This document shows positions 1-5,436 of a stretch of 9,153 bases of DNA, one piece after another. Both the position numbers and the translations under genes were made by a program. The notes beneath the pieces were generated by a model. It did not search any database and had not been told where the DNA came from. It was given only the letters and a program-made list of their open reading frames with translations. The stretch is taken from contig JAFWHP010000009.1 of NCBI GenBank assembly GCA_017515125.1, positions 1 through 9,153 on the forward strand, given 5' to 3'. The stretch is from Candidatus Saccharimonadota bacterium. Its GTDB lineage: Bacteria > Patescibacteriota > Saccharimonadia > Saccharimonadales > Saccharimonadaceae. The stretch's first letter is position 1. Each line of letters opens with the position of its first letter.

Positions 1-18
1 CGAAAATTTTATACCCAT
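1..18 (-). CDS. 5' end of an unidentified gene (partial)
   Basis: Only the first six codons are present, reading MGIKFS before the window edge. They are called a gene because a clean Shine-Dalgarno sequence (AAGGAG on the minus strand, positions 25-30) lies six bases before the ATG at 18-16, which is ideal spacing. No function can be given. It would run in the same direction as the broken reading frame just upstream of it (45-340) and as the rseP/CPBP pair. Confidence 0.55.
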
Positions 19-44
19 CAAATTCTCCTTTCTAAGCTCCTAGC

Positions 45-340
45 CTACCTAGCATAGCCGTTTAATGAAGCTCCACACCCGCACGAATAAATAACACTCG
101 TGTCGTAATGGTAAATTAAATTACCATCTTCTCCACTAAACTCCAAAGCCAACCCATTATCATCCAAACATACTTTCTGAACAATTACAACCCTACTGAT
201 CCATTAACTAAACCATAACTGTTTTCGCCCCTTATTTTTACGTAATTCTTCTTCTGCTAATACTAACCAATACCAATTACAAAACAAGCAATAGCAAGAA
301 TACTTAGCCCACTCTCCCAACCCGATTGTGACGAATCCAT
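45..340 (-). pseudogene. possible decayed small membrane-protein gene with a C-terminal CGCG motif
   Basis: I do not recognise this as an intact gene. From an ATG at 340-338 the minus strand reads MDSSQSGWESGL followed by a hydrophobic, membrane-like stretch (LSILAIACFVIGIG) and stops at TAG 265-263. A -1 shift at that point continues as LVLAEEELRKNKGRKQLWFS to a TAA at 206-204. The same frame then stays open for 53 codons to TAG 47-45, with protein-like content (LDDNGLALEFSGEDG, then YSCGCGASLNGYAR). The Cys-Gly-Cys-Gly-Ala-Ser end recalls the C-terminus of IscA/HesB-type Fe-S proteins, but the preceding residues do not match that family. One frameshift plus one stop within about 98 codons suggests decay, or two small genes, or chance. 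No good ribosome binding site precedes the ATG. The first 37 bases overlap the left arm of the plus-strand RNA hairpin. Confidence 0.3.
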
Positions 341-491
341 TTATTTTTCACAACTTTTCCCCGAGAGTTGCGGAGTAAAGTTACAGATTTGCGTAAGCAA
401 GTCTGATAACTTGATCGGAGCAGCGAACGGGCGAAACGTTGTTAAAAATAAATAGGCATGAAGTCACCCGCGGGTTGGGAGAGTGGGTTAA
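304..491 (+). repeat. long imperfect inverted repeat (188-nt hairpin)
   Basis: The outer arms, 304-324 and 471-491, pair over 21 bases with a single G-U. Moving inward are 328-332/463-467, 337-348/444-456 (one bulged A at 454), 350-354/438-442, 356-363/428-436 (one bulged C), 367-371/420-424, 378-383/407-412 and 384-392/397-405. The loop between 364-366 and 425-427 is AGA/GAA, which can form tandem sheared G-A pairs. The larger internal loop is GGAGTA opposite GATCGGA. Both arms, each read outward from the centre of the palindrome, contain an ATG followed by codons for GWESGL, so an inverted duplication of a gene start is the alternative origin. Confidence 0.75.
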
Positions 492-721
492 GGGTTTAGG
501 AGACCCCCGCCCGGCGTGTAGCGACGATAGCCGACGGAGGGAGAGATGCGGAAGTCGTCAGGTATTTAGGAGGCAACTGGCATTAATTATTAAAATAGCC
601 ACGCAGTCGTCAGCGGGCGGGAGAAGAGTTGAGTATTCTGAGAAAAACCTTCTCGACAATTCTTCTCGGGCACCTATCATTAAATCATAAGGAGTATAGC
701 GCTGCGAACCGGACCTAAACT
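304..721 (+). ncRNA. large structured RNA candidate, family not recognised
   Basis: This 418-base stretch has no credible gene but folds unusually well. Positions 304-392 pair with 397-491 in about 71 base pairs, closed by a GTAA (GNRA) tetraloop at 393-396. It is followed directly by a domain closed by 494-500 with 714-720 (GTTTAGG/CCTAAAC). Inside that domain are helices 506-513/614-621, 523-527/607-611, 547-550/602-605, 578-581/598-601, 621-631/657-667 and 640-644/650-654. The strand is decided by wobble pairs: 307-488, 368-423, 388-401 and 628-660 are G-U on the plus strand but would be A-C mismatches on the minus strand, and the loop is GNRA only on the plus strand. Hallmarks of tmRNA, RNase P RNA, SRP RNA, 6S RNA, rRNA and group I/II introns were looked for and not found. 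No strong promoter is visible; a weak TGC-TAATAC at 255-263 is the nearest candidate. The RNA ends 14 bases from the stop of the convergent CPBP gene. Confidence 0.6.
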
Positions 722-734
722 AAAGCGTTGTTGT

Positions 735-1523
735 TTATAGCCCCATCACATACAATATCCAAAACGCCACGCCATTTTTAATCATATGTAGCAGAATTCC
801 GGAATAAATCGTGCCAGTGATTTCACGCATGGCACATAAGACTAACGACATTGCGAAAACGTTTACGCTCACATTCCATTGCATATGTATGATGCCAAAT
901 AATAAAGAAACCAAAAGTGATGAAGCGATTATCGAGAAAGTATTAGAATACTCTAGCGCGATTTTCTCTCGCATTTTGCCATATAACCATCCGCGAAAAA
1001 TAATCTCTTCCGATACCGGCGCGACGACTACTAGGGTCAAAAAGGCCAAAATCCGGTCAAATCCCAAAACAAAATGGTTGAATCCTACCTGCTGAACCTC
1101 ATCTGGATTAAACCAAGAAAATTGACTAAAAATCCCTACCATTATTGCCGCAAGTATCATATATACGATAAAACCAACTGGCGCTAGGCCAATATCCGTC
1201 CAAGTTGGCCAGTCTGACAATCCGATAGTTTTCTTCTCGGTTCGCCAATTCCTCTTCGGCGCTACTAAGGTTTTTTTATCGCCCTTGCGTTTGAAACGGA
1301 TAGAGGTATATGTCGAAATAATGACTATCAGCGCCATGGCTAGTAGGTATGATAATATGGAATAGATGGTCATGGGCAAGGGTTTGCTGAACGTCTCGGC
1401 CCCAAGCATCCAAACCATGACTTTGCCGACCACGACCTGCCCAGCTATGGTAGAAACTCCGACCAGAAGCAGGATTCCCAGTATCCAAAAAAACAGCTTC
1501 ACTGGGTGGCGTTTGCTGCTCAT
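735..1523 (-). CDS. CPBP family intramembrane glutamic endopeptidase
   Basis: A 262-residue polytopic membrane protein of the CPBP (CAAX protease and bacteriocin-processing, Abi) family. The three family motifs are present: EExxxR at residues 172-177 (EEIIFR), FxxxH at 209-213 (FGIIH) and HxxxN at 246-250 (HMIKN). The catalytic glutamates and zinc- or water-contacting histidines are therefore intact. Hydrophobic segments lie near 9-29, 55-75, 113-135, 155-171, 198-212, 220-236 and 242-261. Known relatives cleave prenylated proteins or process peptides within the membrane; the substrate here cannot be told. The ATG overlaps the rseP stop by four bases (ATGA, 1520-1523), with AGGA at 1531-1534 inside rseP as ribosome binding site. 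Translation should be coupled to rseP, and the pair looks like a membrane proteolysis unit. No clear terminator follows the stop. Confidence 0.92.
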   Translation of the reverse strand: MSSKRHPVKLFFWILGILLLVGVSTIAGQVVVGKVMVWMLGAETFSKPLPMTIYSILSYLLAMALIVIISTYTSIRFKRKGDKKTLVAPKRNWRTEKKTIGLSDWPTWTDIGLAPVGFIVYMILAAIMVGIFSQFSWFNPDEVQQVGFNHFVLGFDRILAFLTLVVVAPVSEEIIFRGWLYGKMREKIALEYSNTFSIIASSLLVSLLFGIIHMQWNVSVNVFAMSLVLCAMREITGTIYSGILLHMIKNGVAFWILYVMGL

Positions 1524-2803
1524 TGCGCAATCCTGACAATGTCAAGAATGGTTACAATAAAGATAAGCGCAAGCAATACAACAAAAGCGCGAGATACGAT
1601 TTTTTCTTCGGTCTCTTTGCTCAGCTTCTTTTTTCGTATTTTGTAAATTGCGATTAAGAGCCACCTTCCGCCATCAAGCGCTGGAATTGGTAGTACGTTC
1701 ATGCACGCGAGCGACACCGAAATCAGGGCGGCCAAAAACGCCAAATTGGTCGGCCCCGCCGAAGTAAACGCCGGGAATAAGATACCAATGATTCCGACTG
1801 GCCCAGACACAGAATCCTTTACTTCGGATAATGCTTCTTGGCCACTTTCCCTAATCGTGTCGTCGAAGCTAAAAAGTCGCGCCGTTCCAGAAATTAGATT
1901 TCCAATCATAACACCTACTCCCTTGAAAGTCTCGCCGGTAAGCTGCAGAGTTAACCCCGCACCTACAATTGGTGCCGACCAGGTAGAATATGATAAGGCT
2001 TGCGCTGACGACATAGTTACCCCGAGAAGGTATTCAGCATCAGCCGGGTTTAGTTTTACAGATATCTCCGAGGTACTCCCGTCATCCCGTTGTATTTCAT
2101 ACATCAACTCTTCGCCGGCATGCTCACTATTAATTTGGCGGACCTCATCACCGTTAGATACCGCAGTGCCGTCGATCGCCATAATCATATCGCCTTCTCG
2201 TAAACCAGCATCAGCAGCCGGCGATTTTTCAGCGACGGTTGTAATACGAACTGGGTGTGTGTCGGTTCTCGTATCCGCCTCAATAGTAAATTGTCCGTCT
2301 AAGAACTTTGGCATCCCGGTCCATGCTAAAACAGTAAAAATAAGAAACGCAACCAACCAGTTCATTGTTACGCCGGCAAACAAGATTTTTGTTTTTGCCC
2401 AAAAACTGGCAGCACCAAAAGTTCCCTTTCGGCTGTCCTCTGCCGACTCGCCGTCCATCTGGCAAAAACCACCAATCGGCAACCAGTTCAAGCTGAAAAT
2501 CATCCCAGGCTGCGCTAATTTCTTATCATTCGCATCAAAGCTAGCCCCAGTGGTAGTTTTTTTGCTGTCCGCCACCACGACTTTAGATGCTTTTTCGGTT
2601 TTCCATTCTGATTTTTTTAGCCTTCGCCACTTTCCAGTTTTCGCGTCTTTAACCCAAGCAATTGCTCTCGGCGGAAATCCAATGCCGAACTCTAAAACCC
2701 TAACTCCATTCCTTCTCGCTGCCAAAAAATGCCCAAATTCATGCGCCGTCACCAAAATCATTAGCACGATTAAGCCTACAATTACACCTAAAAATATATC
2801 CAT
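1520..2803 (-). CDS. rseP: RseP-type site-2 zinc metalloprotease with PDZ domain
   Basis: A 427-residue membrane-embedded metalloprotease (peptidase family M50B) that cuts transmembrane anchors such as anti-sigma factors or leftover signal peptides. The zinc motif HExxH is at residues 21-25 (HEFGH) in the first membrane helix, and the third ligand lies in NVLPIPALDG (369-378), the family's NxxPxxxLDG. A PDZ domain spans about 186-250 (SPAADAGLREGD, then AIDG). Membrane segments are near 4-27, 143-162, 350-378 and 403-424. Residues about 52-96, between the first helix and the LPIGGF strand, are unusually long and lysine-rich compared with relatives I know. The ATG follows an extended -10 box by only six bases, so the mRNA is probably leaderless. 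In many bacteria rseP follows uppS, cdsA and dxr; here cdsA and dxr are missing and uppS lies 58 bases upstream. Confidence 0.95.
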   Translation of the reverse strand: MDIFLGVIVGLIVLMILVTAHEFGHFLAARRNGVRVLEFGIGFPPRAIAWVKDAKTGKWRRLKKSEWKTEKASKVVVADSKKTTTGASFDANDKKLAQPGMIFSLNWLPIGGFCQMDGESAEDSRKGTFGAASFWAKTKILFAGVTMNWLVAFLIFTVLAWTGMPKFLDGQFTIEADTRTDTHPVRITTVAEKSPAADAGLREGDMIMAIDGTAVSNGDEVRQINSEHAGEELMYEIQRDDGSTSEISVKLNPADAEYLLGVTMSSAQALSYSTWSAPIVGAGLTLQLTGETFKGVGVMIGNLISGTARLFSFDDTIRESGQEALSEVKDSVSGPVGIIGILFPAFTSAGPTNLAFLAALISVSLACMNVLPIPALDGGRWLLIAIYKIRKKKLSKETEEKIVSRAFVVLLALIFIVTILDIVRIAQ

Positions 2804-2818
2804 AGTTAAATTATATCA
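2804..2818 (-). promoter_or_regulatory. extended -10 promoter giving a leaderless rseP mRNA
   Basis: The minus strand reads TGATATAAT at 2818-2810 and then six bases to the rseP ATG at 2803. With transcription starting about seven bases after the -10 box, the first transcribed base would be the A of the start codon. No Shine-Dalgarno sequence is present. The -35 position (ATGCCT) is poor, which is common with extended -10 promoters. Confidence 0.65.
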
Positions 2819-2861
2819 CATAAACTTAAAATAGGCATAAGCCGAGCCAAAACAAAACCGA

Positions 2862-3533
2862 CTATTTTCCAAATCTTCGTGATCGCGATTCGTATTCTTT
2901 TATGACTAGTTCTATGTCGTCCCCAGTCATCTCGGGGAAGTATTTTTTAATAAACATCATTTCCGCATACGCGGCCCGCCAAAGCATAAAACCAGAGATG
3001 CGTTCTTCCCCCGAAGTCCTAACAATCATGTCCAAGTCTGGAATTTCGGGATGATATAAATGCGCGCGAATCGTCGCCGGCGTAATCTGCTCTCCGGCTG
3101 CCAAGGCCTTATTAGCTGCATCTGCAATTTCCTGTTCCCCTCCGTAATTGAAACAAAAACAAACGGTAGTGCCGGTGCAGTCAGCCGTCAAATCGCGCGC
3201 CTTTTCGCCTAGCGATACCAGCCGAGGACTTAACCTTTCTCTGGAACCAAGGATAACTAGCTTTATATTGTTTTCTGCCATCCGCTTGGCCATTTTTAGG
3301 ATTCGCGTTTCGGCCAATCTCATGATATGCGACACTTCTGCCTCTTCGCGGCCCCAGTTTTCGGTCGAAAAAACATAAAAAGATACATACGGAATATTCG
3401 CCTGCGCTGCGGCTGCAACCAACTCCTCGATAGTTTTTAGTCCCCTAGTATGTCCTTCGACTTTCGGTAGTCCTCGCTCTTTTGCCCATCTGCGATTTCC
3501 ATCCGCTATTATTCCCAGATGCTTTAGCTCCAT
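2862..3533 (-). CDS. uppS: isoprenyl transferase (undecaprenyl diphosphate synthase)
   Basis: A 223-residue cis-prenyltransferase that condenses isopentenyl diphosphate onto farnesyl diphosphate to make the C55 carrier lipid for peptidoglycan and wall polymers, at the inner face of the membrane. The magnesium and diphosphate motif is DGNRRWA at residues 11-17, preceded by Ala instead of the usual Met. FSTENW (55-60), NYGG (129-132), IVRTSGEERISGFMLW (170-185) and YAE (189-191) are all intact. It is slightly short for the family (about 230-260). The start has AGGAG overlapping the frr stop codon ten bases upstream, so frr and uppS form an operon. It depends on an outside source of isoprenoid precursors, since dxr is absent from its usual place next door. 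No convincing terminator lies between it and rseP. Confidence 0.96.
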   Translation of the reverse strand: MELKHLGIIADGNRRWAKERGLPKVEGHTRGLKTIEELVAAAAQANIPYVSFYVFSTENWGREEAEVSHIMRLAETRILKMAKRMAENNIKLVILGSRERLSPRLVSLGEKARDLTADCTGTTVCFCFNYGGEQEIADAANKALAAGEQITPATIRAHLYHPEIPDLDMIVRTSGEERISGFMLWRAAYAEMMFIKKYFPEMTGDDIELVIKEYESRSRRFGK

Positions 3534-3543
3534 TGCTTTTCTC

Positions 3544-4089
3544 CTAGATTTTCATTATCTCTTCGGATTTTGCCTTGAATTCCGCATCAATTTTATCACT
3601 AAATTCTCGCGTTAAGTCGTCAATCTCTTTTTCGGCGCGTTTTCTGACGTCTTCACTCATATCTTCGACAGCCTTGATTGTTTTTCTGGCATCTTCACGC
3701 ACGTTTCTCAGCGCCTTCTTCGCATCCTCGACTTTAGAAGAGGCGGTTTTTACAATTTCTTTGCGCCGTTCTTCTGTTAGCGGCGGAATAGGCACTCTTA
3801 CCACTCTGCCGTCGTCAGCCGGATTTAATCCTAAAGCCTGGTCCGCTCGAATCGCCGAAGCAATCGCCTGGATATTCGACGGATCAAAAGGAGTTACGAC
3901 TAGTAAAGTGGCGTCTGCTGCCGTAATGTTCGCGGCTTGATTTAGTGGCATAAACTGCCCGTAGACTTCTACTTTAATTCCAGACAGCATATCTGGATGG
4001 GCCCGCCCGGTTCGCACCTTTTTCATCTCTTCCTTAAACCGCTCCACTACCATATCCATTTTCTTGCGGTCTTCTTTGGTGTCAAACAT
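3544..4089 (-). CDS. frr: ribosome recycling factor
   Basis: A 181-residue RRF, close to the family's usual 185. With EF-G it splits post-termination ribosomes in the cytoplasm. Recognisable pieces are VRTGRAHPDML (residues 25-35, the conserved RTGRA), LNPADDGRVVRVPIPPLTEERR (about 93-114, the domain II to domain I return) and the long charged C-terminal helix with RNVREDARK. An AAGGAG at 4096-4101 lies six bases before the ATG. The stop codon TAG is embedded in the ribosome binding site of uppS, giving tight coupling. In many bacteria pyrH sits directly upstream; here bL31 does, with its own terminator between, so frr starts a fresh transcript. Confidence 0.97.
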   Translation of the reverse strand: MFDTKEDRKKMDMVVERFKEEMKKVRTGRAHPDMLSGIKVEVYGQFMPLNQAANITAADATLLVVTPFDPSNIQAIASAIRADQALGLNPADDGRVVRVPIPPLTEERRKEIVKTASSKVEDAKKALRNVREDARKTIKAVEDMSEDVRKRAEKEIDDLTREFSDKIDAEFKAKSEEIMKI

Positions 4090-4113
4090 AAATAACTCCT
4101 TGTTTATAATTTG

Positions 4114-4142
4114 ATTATATCATATATATAGGCAGATGAAAA
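4114..4142 (-). promoter_or_regulatory. frr-uppS promoter
   Basis: The extended -10 TGATATAAT (4122-4114) is identical to those before rseP and rpmE2, with TTTTCA (4142-4137) 17 bases upstream as a modest -35. The predicted start near 4107 gives a leader of about 18 bases that includes the AAGGAG ribosome binding site. The -35 overlaps the T-run of the bL31 terminator. Confidence 0.65.
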
Positions 4143-4167
4143 AATTCGGCCCATAAGACCGAATTTA
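4139..4167 (-). terminator. intrinsic terminator of the bL31 gene
   Basis: Immediately after the bL31 stop codon the minus strand forms a 10-bp stem, AAATTCGGTC with GGCCGAATTT (one G-U pair), a small loop and then six T residues. It separates bL31 from frr. Confidence 0.8.
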
Positions 4168-4515
4168 TTAAGCCTCAATCTTATCGGCGGCTTCTTTTTC
4201 CGCTTTCTTTTCGGCTTCTCGCGCTAACTTCTTAGCCTTGCTCTCGAGCGCCTCTTTCATCTTGGCTGCTCGCTCTGCACGCGCCTTGAAGCGGTCAACG
4301 CGACCCTCGGTATCGATAATCTTTTCTTCGCCCGTAAAGAACGGATGCGATGCCGAAGAAATCTGTACCTTAACTAGCGGATATTCTTTACCATCTTCCC
4401 ACTTAATCGTTTCCTCGCTTTTCGCAGTGGACTTGGTTAAAAACGAAAAGCCAGCCGCTTCGTCAGAAAAAACGACGTCGCGATAATCTTTAGGATGTAA
4501 CTCTTTTTTACTCAT
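4168..4515 (-). CDS. rpmE2: type B 50S ribosomal protein L31 with charged C-terminal extension
   Basis: A large-subunit protein of 115 residues that helps bridge the two ribosomal subunits. [12 protein letters not shown] (5-16), [19 protein letters not shown] (29-47), [10 protein letters not shown] (53-62) and [10 protein letters not shown] (68-77) match bL31. The zinc-binding cysteines of type A are absent, so it is the zinc-independent type B. Residues about 78-115 are an added helix of Ala, Lys and Glu, likely coiled coil, where most bL31 proteins end near 80-90. The ATG at 4515 is chosen because the family begins just before the HP motif; an in-frame TTG at 4527 lies inside the -10 box. 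There is no Shine-Dalgarno sequence and the predicted leader is only about five bases. Confidence 0.93.
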   Translation of the reverse strand: MSKKELHPKDYRDVVFSDEAAGFSFLTKSTAKSEETIKWEDGKEYPLVKVQISSASHPFFTGEEKIIDTEGRVDRFKARAERAAKMKEALESKAKKLAREAEKKAEKEAADKIEA

Positions 4516-4526
4516 AATTACGGTCA

Positions 4527-4555
4527 ATTATATCAGAGATTTTAAAAAAAGTAAA
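4527..4555 (-). promoter_or_regulatory. bL31 gene promoter with near-leaderless start
   Basis: TTTACT (4555-4550), a 17-base spacer and the extended -10 TGATATAAT (4535-4527). The expected start near 4520 lies about five bases before the ATG at 4515, leaving no room for a ribosome binding site. Confidence 0.7.
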
Positions 4556-4563
4556 GTCAAACT

Positions 4564-4603
4564 CAAAGAACTCCAAACTACAAACCCAAAGAACTCCAAA
4601 CTA
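4564..4603. repeat. 17-bp direct repeat, two copies
   Basis: CAAAGAACTCCAAACTA occurs exactly at 4564-4580 and again at 4587-4603, a period of 23 with a 6-base spacer. It lies between the clpP terminator and the bL31 promoter. No protein or structure explains it; it may be a duplication scar or a protein binding site. Confidence 0.8.
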
Positions 4604-4630
4604 GTATTTCTGGCTTGGTTTAACGAACTG

Positions 4631-4657
4631 AAAAAAGGCGAACTACTAGAGTCCGCC
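4631..4657 (-). terminator. intrinsic terminator of clpP
   Basis: On the minus strand GGCGGACT pairs with AGTTCGCC (8 bp with one G-U) around the loop CTAGT, followed by six T residues. It starts 16 bases after the clpP stop codon. Confidence 0.82.
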
Positions 4658-4673
4658 CAGATCATAAAATAAA

Positions 4674-5330
4674 TTACAAGATGGTATCAATGCTTCTCGC
4701 AATCTCATCAATGAAGCCATGCTTCAGCGCATCTTCCGGCAACATGTAGTAGTCTTTCTTCGAGACCTTCTCGTACTCTCTCTCCGTCATATTGCTGTAT
4801 TTCAGCACCAGATCTTTGATCCTCGAGATATGGAAACGCTTATTGAAAAAGACCTTGTCCTCTATATCGCTGAATTTCCCAACTATCATCTCGGAAGGCT
4901 CATGCATCATGAATATCGAGTGCGGCAGCGTGAAGCGCTTCGTTCCTACGATACTGATCAGGAAAGCCATCGAAAGGCATTCTCCGACGTTGATCGTATA
5001 GATAGGAGTTTTGCTCAGCTCCATTGCTCCGACCAGAGCAAAGCCCTCAGTGACATCACCTCCTGGCGAATTGATATACAGCCGGATCGGCTTACGCTCT
5101 TCGGGAGCAATGCCGTCATCAGCTCGGTTGTAATCCAAGATCTTTTCAGTCAGTTTGGAAATCATCGAAGAATCGAAATAAAGATCCGTTTCTTCATAGT
5201 CGATACTGGATATTGTGCCGTACAGGTAAAGACAACGGTTGTCGTAGCCCCTTATACGCTCGTACTCGTACCAGCCAAGATTGATATTCGCTTTCGCATC
5301 TACTGCTCTTTCCTGTGTATATCTGGTCAT
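4674..5330 (-). CDS. clpP: divergent ClpP-family serine protease subunit
   Basis: A 218-residue ClpP-fold peptidase, the barrel-forming proteolytic part of a Clp machine that degrades unfolded proteins fed by an AAA+ ATPase. The catalytic triad is visible: Ser120 in GECLSMA, His143 in MMHEP and Asp193 in KKDYYM, with the oxyanion strand INSPGGD at 86-92. Spacings match E. coli ClpP closely. The start at 5330 is preferred over an in-frame ATG at 5354 because a near-perfect AAAGGAGGT (5345-5337) lies just before it. The sequence differs from standard bacterial ClpP (GECLSM for GQAASM, an insertion near 68-81). Its strong ribosome binding site and its own promoter and terminator contrast with neighbouring genes and suggest acquisition, perhaps from a Firmicute. 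No Clp ATPase gene is in the window. Confidence 0.9.
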   Translation of the reverse strand: MTRYTQERAVDAKANINLGWYEYERIRGYDNRCLYLYGTISSIDYEETDLYFDSSMISKLTEKILDYNRADDGIAPEERKPIRLYINSPGGDVTEGFALVGAMELSKTPIYTINVGECLSMAFLISIVGTKRFTLPHSIFMMHEPSEMIVGKFSDIEDKVFFNKRFHISRIKDLVLKYSNMTEREYEKVSKKDYYMLPEDALKHGFIDEIARSIDTIL

Positions 5331-5385
5331 TCTACCACCTCCTTTAAAGAGCATAAACAGTCAAATTGGACTACTTTACGCCTTA

Positions 5386-5414
5386 ATCTTACCGCAAAAT
5401 CTTGATTTTATCAA
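5386..5414 (-). promoter_or_regulatory. clpP promoter
   Basis: TTGATA (5414-5409), 17 bases, TAAGAT (5391-5386) on the minus strand; the expected start near 5379 gives a leader of about 50 bases with the strong ribosome binding site. Its -35 box shares the palindrome CTTGATTTTATCAAG (5401-5415) with the divergent rpsB promoter. Confidence 0.6.
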
Positions 5415-5430
5415 GCATGTGTAGTATAAT
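5402..5430 (+). promoter_or_regulatory. rpsB-tsf promoter
   Basis: TTGATT (5402-5407), a 17-base spacer and a perfect TATAAT (5425-5430). The expected start is near 5437. The -35 lies in the palindrome shared with the clpP promoter, so two polymerases probably cannot bind at once. Confidence 0.8.
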
Positions 5431-5436
5431 ACTCTG

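Noticed and set aside
108..127. The ATGGTAA/TTACCAT palindrome as an operator
   Set aside because: It has only seven-base arms, lies in the middle of the decayed reading frame and is not near a promoter.
304..491. Retron msd-type hairpin
   Set aside because: The long stem resembles an msd, but no reverse transcriptase gene is in the window and the gene at the left edge is unknown.
439..690. An 83-codon plus-strand open frame in the left intergenic region
   Set aside because: It lies across the paired helices of the structured RNA, starts at an unsupported TTG with no ribosome binding site, and its product (Arg/Ser-rich) has no protein character.
304..721. RNase P RNA, tmRNA, SRP RNA, 6S RNA or a group I/II intron
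   Set aside because: No GAGGAAAGTCC/ACAGAA core, no tmRNA 5' or 3' tRNA-like ends with CCA, no GGAAGGAAGCAGC-type SRP loop, no large 6S central bubble, and no intron core or domain V sequences. This was judged by eye, so a covariance-model search still has the last word.
1701..2834. A 377-codon plus-strand open frame opposite rseP
   Set aside because: It is a mirror of a strongly conserved metalloprotease gene, with no motifs or ribosome binding site of its own.
5337..5354. A start for clpP at 5354, eight codons further upstream
   Set aside because: The near-perfect Shine-Dalgarno sequence lies within those codons and points to the ATG at 5330.
4719..5405. A 228-codon plus-strand open frame opposite clpP
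   Set aside because: It is the complement of a gene with an intact catalytic triad, and its product is not protein-family-like.
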